Assembly (NCBI GenBank): GCA_018806985.1
Contig: JADANN010000335.1
Location: forward strand, 496,001 to 560,000
Direction of reading: 5' to 3'
DNA from: Angiostrongylus vasorum
Taxonomy: Eukaryota; Nematoda; Chromadorea; Rhabditida; Metastrongylidae
DNA: 64,000 nt
Shown here: piece by piece, positions 55,430 to 64,000 of the stretch
Layout of the letters: the number at the start of each line of letters is the position of its first letter
Numbering within the stretch: the stretch's first letter is position 1
Position numbers and translations under genes: made by a program
Notes under the pieces: generated by a model
Told to the model about the DNA's origin: nothing
What the model saw: only the letters and a program-made list of their open reading frames with translations
Database searches by the model: none

Positions 55430-56725
55430 GTCATACAGGGAGGGTATAAAATGTTGTCCAGATTTCTAGTAAGCCAGTAAGCAATTTATTGGGTATTCCA
55501 TCGAGTGGGAAAGTCATAGAAAAGCGTCAGACGTACTCCTTTGTCTACAGCTTTGTGCTTATCAAGAAGTTTCTACGACTGCGTTAGTTTTCGAGCTTCC
55601 AAGTGACTTGGGACAATAAATTAGTCATTGTTTGATCATCTAAACAGTCCATTCGATTTCGCATAGTGTCCTACGGAAAATCTCAAATTAATTTTGTAGT
55701 AAAAACGATCATTTACAACCAATTAGGGTCAGGACTGTCCGTTCACGGCTGGAACTTGAGTGTGAGACCTCTATGATATATCGCCCTGTAGTTGTTGCAC
55801 GTCGACTGTACTCCTTATTGTCCAAGAGCTACCATACAAATGTCTGGCTCCATTAAAATGACAGAGCTACCACCGTAATCACAATCATTCTGGATATGGC
55901 AAAGCAAACGCTGCTAACAATCTCTTTATCATGGAAATGAACTTCGGGAAGAGTTTTGCTCATATCACGTTGCTGTGTGTTGAATATGTGGCCAAAGCGA
56001 ACTTCAGGTCTAGGCCTTTATAGTAAGGTTATCCGAACAACTCATCAAGTCTGATGCATGGAAAAGAAGACAATTTTGAAAAAAAGAGGTTCATCACTTT
56101 CGGTGTAGTGGTAACCGGTAAGCGCAGAATGGACAACGAAGTAGATTCCGTTCACGATTCAATCAGCCTTGTGTGAACACAAGTATTTTTAGCTAGGTTA
56201 ATGTACACAAACACAATGTAAATTTGCCATCGAGAAGTAGACTTCTACTGGGAGCCTGTCTTACCCACAGTAAACTCACTATCCGGGCCCCCTCGCGTTA
56301 CCATGAGGTCATGCTAACAGCTTGTCATAAGCGAAATTGCTCCAGGTAATAAGTCTGAAACTCTCTGAATCAGTTTCTACAAAACCCGGCTGCTCCGCTC
56401 TGATGTCGAATCGGCATTGTATCGATGAACAGAAGCTGCTCGAACCAACGGGAAAGATTTCGATGGTGAAACTGGTTTGATTTTTTGATCTTTATATCGC
56501 TATTTTCCTCAAAGTTTGCTTCATCACAATGCAAGCTTACTAAACTTTTCAAAAAGGGCTTTAGTTGGCTCGCAAATGTTATCCCAAAAGAACAACAATT
56601 CGTTGAATACTTACCAATCAGTAGCATTCCACTGCGTGAGTGTGGAGCGGAGGAAACTTAGTTAGTGAAGTGAGCTCATCTTTGCCAGGAAGTGTTTCTT
56701 TTATACTTGAGCTTTATCACATTAT
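55430..56725. other. mostly no supported feature; one tRNA-like relic
   Basis: At 56098-56170 GGTGTAGTGGTAACCGGTAA followed by GTTCACGATTCAATC resembles an A box and B box, probably a decayed SINE head. At 56375-56466 there is a short CpG-rich block open on both strands with possible splice signals, too ambiguous to call. Confidence 0.3.
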
Positions 56726-56732
56726 CTCACAG

Positions 56733-56797
56733 TGATATTACTGGAAAACAGCTAGAGACTTGTATCATCACAATCCTGAAAGCATATGAAGAAGATG
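56733..56797 (+). CDS. possible internal exon, unknown product
   Basis: A 65-bp block between a CTCACAG acceptor and a strong GTAAGC donor encodes a coding-like peptide (DITGKQLETCIITILKAYEE). A second possible exon starts after AATCAG at 56837 but does not join in phase. Family not recognised. Confidence 0.25.
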
Positions 56798-57239
56798 GTA
56801 AGCTATGTCTTCAAAGATCGACTTATGTATTAATCAGGTGATAGCACTTTCTCAATCTGGGGTTGAGCAACACGGAATTTCACCGAATGGAAAACCAAAA
56901 CAATTCCATCGTATTACATCAAGACCTTCAGAGGAAGTCTATCGACGACTGTTCTTTCATTTTTTTTTACATCCAATGGCATCTGCTCAAATGCATATTA
57001 CTACGTGGATACTTGGATGGTTCGTCTCCAAGAATCACGCGGGGTATAGCGCAATTGATCATTTTGCTAATTATGAAAGTTTTCTAAGAAATCTTTAGAC
57101 AGCCCTCAACAAGGGAGCCAGAACGCTATTGAACTGTCACCACAAGGGTTAGCTGTTATGGTGCACATCGCAGTTTTCTATTGAGAAACAACACGTAGCC
57201 ATTCTGAAGAGCACAGTCATTGGAGTATTCATTACGACA

Positions 57240-57608
57240 AGGCTACGGTTTAGCGCCTCATCGTGGCTGGTAGGTGTTCCTGGGTGTAGGGACTGCGATG
57301 TACAGCGGGGGGATTCGTCCCCCACCACAGTCTCCCAAGCTGAGAAGGTGTCAGGCGTTCCCATCAGAAAGCCCAGCTAAGAGTGGGATTCACCACCGTC
57401 CTGGTATCAAAGTTGCATGGTGGCGTATCTCCATTTGACCTACAAGGGCTGCGACTGCATGCGGTGGCGAAGACCTAGGGCAGACTTTGGCCAGGCTGCT
57501 CTTGGGATGCCAGGGGACCACAATGGCCTAACCAGCAAATCTCCGAAAATGGAGATTATGCTGAAGCCCGGACAACCAGTGAGGATGGGCCATTCAAGTA
57601 TCAAGTAT
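57240..57608 (+). mobile_element. SINE-C copy
   Basis: GGTTTAGCGCCTCATCGTGG to GGGCCATTCAAGTATCAAGT. The 3' end (AATGGAGATTATGCTGAAGC) aligns with the RTE fossil at about 61768-61835. Confidence 0.85.
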
Positions 57609-57763
57609 TTCGATGGTACTGCTCTGCGATAGCCTTTTAACATTCCATACATATTCTCCATTTCTTCAAACTACTGGTGCCACTTTCTTCAACGAAAGGC
57701 AAAGAGGACGGTCTCGAAGCAGTTCCAACTCCGAGATGTTGCAAATAGACGTTCATCTTGTAG

Positions 57764-58216
57764 TCATTCAGCAAGGTTTTTCCCCAAGCACTCATTATAT
57801 TTCTTCCATGCGTTCACCATACCCGTCTGAGTGATCAAGTGGAAAAACAGCTGTTTCAACTTGAAGTACTGGTGAAGAAAGGTGTCTCTAAACCGCGAAG
57901 AAACAGAAAGTACGTACCAGTTGTTAAACAGCCTATTGAATCGCTTGTGTTCATCAACACCTTCTCCTGGTTGAAGCTTTCAATCGCTTCGGGTTTGATG
58001 CGTTGAAGAAACTCTCATCATCCACTGTGGAGAGCATAATAATGTCCTTCTTTATACCTTTCCACTCCATCATCATTATACTGCTCCCATTCTGTTGCGA
58101 TGACGACTGTCCACTATTCAGCCTCCTGGGAATGACTTGCTTGAACAATTTTTCTATGGCAAATCCCAAGACAAAATTTCTCTTAACTTCGGCATTGATC
58201 AATAATCCACAGTCTT
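57764..58216 (-). CDS. possible exons of an unknown minus-strand gene
   Basis: Block 58216-57954 is open on the minus strand for about 88 codons with charged, coding-like composition (NFVLGFAIEKLFKQVIPRRL, then KGIKKDIIMLSTVDDESFFN). A donor-like AAG/GTGTTG lies near its end. Block 57826-57764 follows CACTCAG and reads TGMVNAWKKYNECLGKNLAE and a stop. The phases of the two do not join with these sites. No family recognised. Confidence 0.3.
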
Positions 58217-58249
58217 GATAAGCAGAAACGATATTGTTATTCTACTATT

Positions 58250-59330
58250 TATTTACTTACAATAAATAGTTGACGTTTCGGCGGTTTCTCCCTTTTCAGA
58301 GCATGGAAAGGTTAAATTGACATGCAATCTACTAAGCCACACACTTTCACAACCCAAGCGGATGAAGAGACATTATACATAAATTTTTGTTCCCATAGTG
58401 AACAGGTTCTTTCAGACCCTCACCATTTTGTTCGTTATCAGCCTTCCAGTTACTGTTGAAGCTCACTTGCAAAGATTACTATATGAGTAAGAGGTGTTCA
58501 TGGCTCAGGTCAAAAAAATCAGCCTGAAATCTGGGAAGAGGTCACGCATGAACAAAAGATACTCTTCGTTGTGTTCATTTATGGATTTCTTGGGTTTTTC
58601 CAAAACGCCTCAAGAGTTTTACTTGCTGATTTTTTGGATTCCTGTGCGCGAATAGTGACTTTTACTTCGAAATCTTCGCCGTTATGCCTCCGTGTTCTGT
58701 GCGTCCATAGTAGAGTGTTCTGTTCGACCTTGAGATTTCCAACAAGGTGCTCTTCTAAATGAACGCGGCGTTCTACCTGTTTCGCCACCGTATTCGTCCA
58801 CACGCGTTTTGCAGGAAATCGGTTACTTCGTACCTAAACTGATGTAATCACCGTCTCTACTATTGGGTCAAATTATGCAATTTATGAGTCCTGACTCTTT
58901 GTTTAGCAAGCAGTTCAAGACATTTGTCCATTTCATTTCCTGTTGAGCATATGACAAATCTGTCGTCGATATGCCTACAGTGGAATAGTGGCCGGAGACC
59001 GAGTACAGGTGCTTCAACTTTGGACATGAATGCAATGGCAAAGCTTCGTGCCAGTCGCTGTCGTACTGCCAACGTTCTGATTTACGCTAACATTTTCAGG
59101 ATCATCTGAAGATTCATCAGTTAAGGCACTCCTTTAAGAGGGCCATCAACTGCTGTATCGAGAATCCATACGTGTTCAGTGCTCCTTCTGTTGCACAAGG
59201 AGATTGAGAACAGCTTGCATAGCGCAGTCATTCGACATGTTAATATAACAGTCTATAACTTCCAAGGACCCCATCACCTACGCGTTGTTAGGACGCGCGT
59301 TACATATACAATCCAGAAACATCTGGGTGT
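58250..59330 (-). mobile_element. Penelope-like element, degenerate, RT and GIY-YIG remnants
   Basis: On the minus strand from the right: motif A to B region of the reverse transcriptase (near 59070, RQRLARSFAIAFMSKVEAPV), RHIDDRFVICS at motif C, then a direct jump to the endonuclease region (about 58870) with DEYGGETG in place of the usual EYIGETG. The endonuclease tail, 3' UTR and terminal repeat follow at 58250-58330. The thumb region is deleted and several stops are present. Confidence 0.8.
58268..58306 (-). ncRNA. degenerate hammerhead-like motif
   Basis: Minus strand: GCT, CTGAAAA, GGGAGAAACCGCC, GAAAC, GTC, AAC. The G of CUGANGA is changed, so this copy is probably inactive. Confidence 0.4.
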
Positions 59331-59469
59331 TTGTAAGATGGACTGTGATGTGCTTCGGCAACTGGATGCGTATTAGTTGTACAAACCAAGCTATTCTATC
59401 CGTGGATCCGTCTGCAAAACTGAATTTTAAGTTTTTTTTCTAAGAATCTTTTTAAAGATAAGGTATAGG

Positions 59470-59675
59470 TGCTTTTTGTTTGTTGCCTATTCTTTTTTTT
59501 ATGGCAGGGTACGATGTGAAATAGAACTACAGTGATACTGAGATATTTGCAAAACTCCGCACCTCAGGTGTCTGCGACCGGGATGAACCTCTTCATTATC
59601 GTCTGCAGGGGCTAATGTGCCCACCATCACACCATGCGTGTCCATCGTTGCGCCTTTCTCTTGGCCGTGTTAAAG
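59470..59675 (-). mobile_element. SINE-B copy, diverged
   Basis: TTTTATGGCAGGGTACGATG, ACAGTGATACTGAGATATTT, CTCAGGTGTCTGCG, CACCATCACACCATGCGTGT. Confidence 0.65.
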
Positions 59676-59714
59676 CTTTTTTCTTTTAAAGTTTCCCGTC
59701 TTTTTTTATTTATT

Positions 59715-59890
59715 TGTGTTTTTAAACTACGTTTTACAGGGATATGAAAGTGTTTGACTGCGTAGATTGCATGTCAGTTTGATTTCTGCGGATTCTGGAG
59801 AAGGCGAAACCGCCGAAATGTCAGCTGTTGTGAGTGGACAAATAATGTAATAACAAAATCGTGTCTGCTCATCAGAAAAACTGTGAAGTT
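59715..59890 (+). mobile_element. PLE terminal repeat fragment
   Basis: GAGAAGGCGAAACCGCCGAA then ATGTCAGCTGTTGTG and a CTGCTCATCAGAAAAAC end. The hammerhead-like core at 59793-59824 has CTGGAGA in place of CTGANGA, with stem GGCG-AAAC-CGCC intact. Confidence 0.6.
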
Positions 59891-60289
59891 CATTGTTTTT
59901 CCTACAACTATCAACAAGATGGGTACTTCTCCTCAACAAGTCCTCTGCGAAAGAAAAAGGCCTATGTAGGAAGAGCCTAAGAAGGCGGAGAACAATTTTA
60001 CTCACGGCACGATGGATTTGCCAATACAGAAGATCCTCTCAGGGGTTGAATAATATGTAGCAGTTTGTATTGACAAGACAGATTACGAGACTATTCTTGT
60101 GCGAGTTGTCTTGTTGCATTGTCAACAAAGTTAAGATATGCGAACATATCTTCAGCAAAAAATAAAAACAGAGAAAAAAAGAAAGCGAATCGGAGAGAAA
60201 AAGATGAATTCCCCCAACGCGGCCATCTTCTCCCCCTATCCGCTTTTTTCAGTATGCTCATCAAAAACCACAGTTATGAGCCCTGGTGA

Positions 60290-61835
60290 ATGGAGATGGG
60301 ACTGGCACCGGATCGTCTCATGATATGGGATTCATAACGAAAAAGTCCTATGCCTACCATGCTCGTCCTGCGTTCACTGAAAATCGAAATCTCTGCAGGA
60401 GAAGAAGCGCCCGGTATTTTTTTCATCTGAAGTTGGGTTGCGATAGAAAGAATAAACAGAGCTACAACTCAGGACTCAATAACATTACAACCGACCCCTT
60501 AGAGCTGGAAGCTATGAACCACATATACATGTTGAGCCGCGTGTGACATCTCCCTTTAAAAATGAGAAAAATCCCAATAGAGGATCTCATACTTTGGTAT
60601 TCTCGTAAATATTGTCCTGAGTTGTATATCGATATCGAAGATTATCCTAATGCGCTCGAAAAGACTGAAGGCACAGCACAACCAGTTGAGGAAGAAGGAT
60701 TATCACGGGTTATAGAAGTCCGTCCATCGGATATACCATCTCGCCCTTGTCCTAACCTTTATCCACCACGAGAAAACGTTTCATAGCGTTGAAAAGAAAA
60801 CAATCCTTTCAGCGCTCGTCGACCAAGGAGTGAATCCATCATATGTACGAACACTAGCTGACTATTATCGGAAATGTAGTACAAAAAATACGGTGTTTCC
60901 ATAGACTTCTTAGTGCATTCGTAAGAAAAAAGGAGATACCATGTCGCCAAAGCTGTTTACTGCCGCATTGAAGTAGATAATGAAGTCACTCGATAGAGAA
61001 GAGGACGCCATACGCATTGGTGGGAATTCCTGTTAAATCTTTGTTTCTCGGATGCCATCGTCATCTTTTTGAGGAGTGCCGGTGAAGCAGCATGATGTTC
61101 GGTGAACTTAATGAAGCAGGGAAAAAAAGGATTGAAGTGCGCACACATAGGACGATGACTTTGTTCATGAAGGACACTCATCAACACCCATCAAGAACCA
61201 AGGTGAACAAATCTATTTGGATGGTTCTCTGGTCACAGAAACCACCTCGTACGCGTACTTTGAACATTCAAGGAACATGGAGAACATAAACTCGCCTTTT
61301 TGATTTAATAGTACTCTCAGCGCTCTGTTGTGCAGCAGAAATGTGGGCTGGTACTTCAACCACGTCAAGAAATCTGAGTAATATCCACAGATCGCCTATG
61401 TTCTGTAGTTTAACCGGCACTCACAAGGTCTGGCCGGACTGTGCAGCTCACATCTTCGAAGGCTATCCCATCTTCAGAAGCCAGGGGAATACACGTCAAT
61501 AGCAAATACTGATAAGCCGGTCACATTATAAGAGGAACAGATGACAGATTGACGAAAGGAAAAAGTGGAGTGGACTCCAAAAGAATGCAAACGTTTCCTT
61601 GGAAGACCGTACAAACGATGGGCCACGTATTCGTTGCTAAAATCAACCACATGCATTCGCAGATGCAAACGCTTTTAGAAGTCCCAAATGGCCTCACGAA
61701 CGTCACCATGTTCGAAACCTCGGACACGTCACACCACCACGGACGACGACTGCGCGAGAGAGAAGAGAATGGAAATCATGCTTGGTCCATCACCAGCAAT
61801 AAGGATGGGCTATTCAAATATGCAACTAAGTGAAG
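60290..61835 (+). mobile_element. RTE-class non-LTR retrotransposon, degenerate
   Basis: Broken frames read as an RTE reverse transcriptase: DPLELEAMNHI (60493-60525), SRVIEV (about 60705), SALVDQGVNPSYVRTLADYY (60810-60870), GDTMSPKLFTAAL (motif B region, about 60933-60970), CFSDAIVIF at 61042-61068 where the active site FADD should be (here FSDA), YLDGSL, ECKRFLGRPYKRWA (61581-61625) and the C-terminal end to about 61835. Stops and frameshifts are many and the catalytic aspartate pair is lost, so it is inactive. Its 3' end is shared with SINE-C. Confidence 0.8.
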
Positions 61836-61839
61836 GACA

Positions 61840-62270
61840 CAGTCACCGCCACATTTCAGCTGTTCCATTTGGTTCATACATCACTGATGCAATCACCAAC
61901 GATATTGACAACTTTTTGCTACATTGGAGTACACCCTCGATCCGAACGAAAAGTGATTCGTTGTCGATCGGCGAAGAAACACGTCTAATTTTTTGCATCA
62001 GCTCACGAGGTGGTGGTCAGCTTCGAACAATGTCACGGTCGCTAACCCCATCAGCAGTCCTGAAATCGTTCCCATATGCGAAGGCACATGGTCTGCATCC
62101 TGCATATTCATGTTCTCAAAAACTCCATTTAATAATTAAAAAACACACATAGTCTGTACTAATGAATGATAAGTGGAGCAATTATTATTGATCTATCAAT
62201 TAATTGTGATTGGTTGAAATGAACTATTTTTGAAATCCTGGCTGCACGGGAATACTATTGTAAAGCTGCA
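61840..62270. other. no supported feature
   Basis: Open frame continues from the RTE end to about 62152 but shows nothing recognisable. Confidence 0.35.
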
Positions 62271-62274
62271 GTGA

Positions 62275-62405
62275 GCTGTAGGGTTTACACAGTCTCCCAA
62301 GCTTAGAAAGCGTTTACCATTCACATCCGGAAGGCCAGCTAAGAATAAACCAAAAAAGAACTGGCTGATACCTTGTGACTGCCTCGGTCGGATAGCCCCC
62401 AGCAC
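62275..62405 (+). mobile_element. SINE-C internal fragment
   Basis: CAGTCTCCCAAGCTTAGAAA and GGCCAGCTAAGAATAAACCA match the family middle. Both ends are missing. Confidence 0.55.
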
Positions 62406-62515
62406 ATTAGTATAGCTTTTGAAGTAGAAATCCGTATCCGATTCTTCCAGATGTCACAAGGTTTGTTGATCGACGTATGGTAGCACGGTTCAACAAACTT
62501 ATTCCCTCGGACTAA

Positions 62516-63075
62516 CTAATGTTTGTACCAAACGTTTGCGTTCTTGATTGGTAATTGTTCTGATGCTTCATCCTTGCCCAACCGCTCATGCCTATACTCG
62601 TCAAAGAAAGAAAATACTATAGTTTTACTCCATGAGTCCAACCTACTACCGTAGTAGTAGCAACACGAGATGTTTTCAAAAGCACGTGTCACGGAAGTGC
62701 TTCTGCTAACACGGTTGACAAATGTGCGACGAGTTCGGCACTGGAGATGACACTGTTGCTGGCGGAGAAAGTGTTGTCGTCCACCAGCAACTGACGCCGA
62801 ACTTGTGAAAGGGATATGTCTGTAAACAATAGAATCTAAAAAAATACCCGAGATTTTGCAAAAGAACTCAATACTAACAGTCCAACTGAACTTCGTCATT
62901 TATATAAAAGATGAAAAAACTCGATCAGTAACTGTTATGCGAGCTTAACAATTGCTATCCAGCCTATCGATCCTAATGGAACGTTCGATAGAATATCTGT
63001 GCTACGAGGAAACTGACGGCGTTCAGCAGAGTGGCTGGACCAAGTTGGAGCTCCTAAGCGTGTTCTAATGTCCAT
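62516..63075 (-). CDS. possible small membrane protein, three exons
   Basis: Exon 1 63075-62950 starts at ATG (MDIRTRLGAPTWSSHSAERR) and ends at ATT/GTTAAG. Exon 2 62835-62693 follows TTTTTTTAG and encodes ILLFTDISLSQVRRQLLVDD, then SSAELVAHLSTVLAEAL. Exon 3 62591-62516 follows GAGTATAG and encodes HERLGKDEASEQLPIKNANV, then WYKH and TAG. All phases join (0, then 2). A hydrophobic stretch (SIGWIAIILLF) spans the first junction, suggesting a single membrane segment near residue 40. The gene lies about 750 bp past the TFIIH p44 stop, same strand. A GTACAAAC donor near the end could mean further exons. No family recognised. Confidence 0.4.
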
Positions 63076-63404
63076 TTTACACCAACGGAAGATTACTTCG
63101 GCCACATAGTGGGCTGATGCGAGGTTATTCCACCATCACGTTCTATATCGTTGCGAACGAGTACAACAGACAATGCCCCTCTCTAAACTAACGTTAACAG
63201 CTGTCGCTATTGGAGGACATTTGCATTCCAGATCATAGTAGAACGTTTTTTTGAACTGATTTTGTGGTTTAAAAACTGTTTGCCTGCAAGAGAAAAAAGT
63301 AAACATAATGAACTTGCAGCAGCTTCCTTATCGAGGTATAATTACAGGCGGCCATTTCGAATAAAAAGTAGGTGTAAGAAACAAAGCAACGCCGTCATAA
63401 AGTC

Positions 63405-63410
63405 TTTATT
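63405..63410 (-). promoter_or_regulatory. possible polyadenylation signal AATAAA
   Basis: AATAAA on the minus strand about 415 bp after the stop of the TFIIH p44 exon. It would give a 3' UTR of roughly 430 bp. The 67-codon open frame at 63395-63598 overlaps this UTR and is not supported as a gene. Confidence 0.35.
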
Positions 63411-63824
63411 CGAAAGTAAAATCTGCTAGTTGTCGGTGAATAGTCAGTCAGAGAGTGAATATTTATTAATAGTACTCGTAATATTGAGATAGCTTCACAT
63501 AAAATAGTCACCGGAATGAGGCAAATTACACGGAGACATCCTCTTATCTCAACCATTCTCAGGAACACGTAAGCAATCCTACTATGAATCACAACCACCT
63601 ACAAAGCCTTAAACATAAATTTACTAGTAGCATCTCTAATGAGGAGTAAGTCTCGGGACGTGACAAAACAAACTAGTTCTCTGAATAAGTCTCCAACCAT
63701 TCTCTCTCAGTCTCTCATTCTTAAAGCCCATTCTGACCTGAAATTTTCGGAACCCTGCACATCTCACTTGAACGGAGGTGGTTCAGTAATTGAGAGTATT
63801 CGACAATCCCAATGCTAGCGTTCT

Positions 63825-63954
63825 TCAAACGCAATTAGGGCATACATGAAGGCTCTCATGAAGAAGCACATCACAGTCGAAGCAAAAAATCGCACTACAT
63901 GACTTACACGTAAAGCCTTCTCCTTTCAAGGGTTGTTCACAAGCCATACATTCT
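63825..63954 (-). CDS. GTF2H2: TFIIH subunit p44 (SSL1/GTF2H2), last exon
   Basis: p44 is a core subunit of the general transcription and DNA-repair factor TFIIH, in the nucleus, and stimulates the XPD helicase. After a TTTTTTCAG acceptor (exon from 63954, intron phase 2) the last 42 codons encode the C-terminal zinc-binding (C4 RING-like) domain: CMACEQPL, CKSCSAIFCFDCDVLLHE, SLHVCPNCV, then TGA at 63827-63825. The pattern CxxC, CxxC, FCxxCD, H, LHxCPxC is the p44 signature. The rest of the gene, including the von Willebrand-type domain, lies beyond the right edge. The family assignment rests on this one exon. Confidence 0.85.
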
Positions 63955-64000
63955 CTGAAAAAATCTCTTTATAAACAAAAACAGTGACAAACTGCTAAAC

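Noticed and set aside
56098..56170. tRNA-like sequence
   Set aside because: It has A- and B-box-like parts but no convincing acceptor or anticodon stem; more likely a decayed SINE head than a tRNA gene.
63395..63598. 67-codon minus-strand frame
   Set aside because: It lies in the probable 3' UTR of the TFIIH p44 gene and overlaps its AATAAA.
1..64000. CRISPR arrays, bacterial operons, phage genes
   Set aside because: No regularly spaced direct repeats and no prokaryotic gene organisation. The intron-rich genes and the repeats are eukaryotic.

Overview
The window reads as nuclear DNA of a nematode, most likely a rhabditid or strongylid (hookworm-like) worm. Small exons are separated by introns of about 45 bp to several kb that end in TTTNCAG-type acceptors. 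The best-recognised gene is an UNC-86/Brn3-type POU homeobox factor, and a fossil RTE-class LINE, Penelope-like elements and several SINE families fill the introns and intergenic DNA. I saw no bacterial genes, rRNA, CRISPR array or convincing functional tRNA gene.

Secure genes: (1) a family-31 (beta-1,3-galactosyltransferase-like) type II glycosyltransferase at about 19.7-24.8 kb (+), nine exons; (2) an unc-86 orthologue at 44.5-50.0 kb (+), nine exons with POU-IV box, POU-specific domain and homeodomain; (3) the last exon of TFIIH p44 (GTF2H2/SSL1) at 63.8-63.95 kb (-), running off the right edge. Less certain are several small exon chains with consistent reading phase and no recognisable family: two closely spaced minus-strand genes at 52.66-53.83 kb, a minus-strand membrane protein at 62.5-63.1 kb, a His/Arg-rich protein at 39.2-39.7 kb (+), and a possible membrane protein at 35.0-35.5 kb (-). 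Other single-exon candidates are listed with low confidence.

Much of the rest is mobile DNA. Working names used here: SINE-A (tRNA-like head with a TGGCGCAGTGG A box), SINE-B (a second tRNA-like head, TGGTGTAGTGG), and SINE-C (about 380 bp, ending in AAGT repeats, sharing its 3' end with the RTE LINE fossil at 60.3-61.8 kb). Penelope-like element (PLE) pieces with reverse transcriptase, GIY-YIG endonuclease and terminal repeats occur at about 2.1, 12.5-13.8, 20.5-21.4, 28.9-30.5, 33.3, 46.8, 58.3-59.3 and 59.7 kb. Their terminal repeats carry a motif matching the hammerhead ribozyme core. Many repeats sit as inverted pairs, giving several long potential hairpins.

In both well-supported genes one exon carries one base too many in a G run (47712-47716 in unc-86, 23132-23135 in the glycosyltransferase). 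This breaks the frame or the splice phase and points to assembly errors or recent damage. Stretches where I could support nothing are listed as such.
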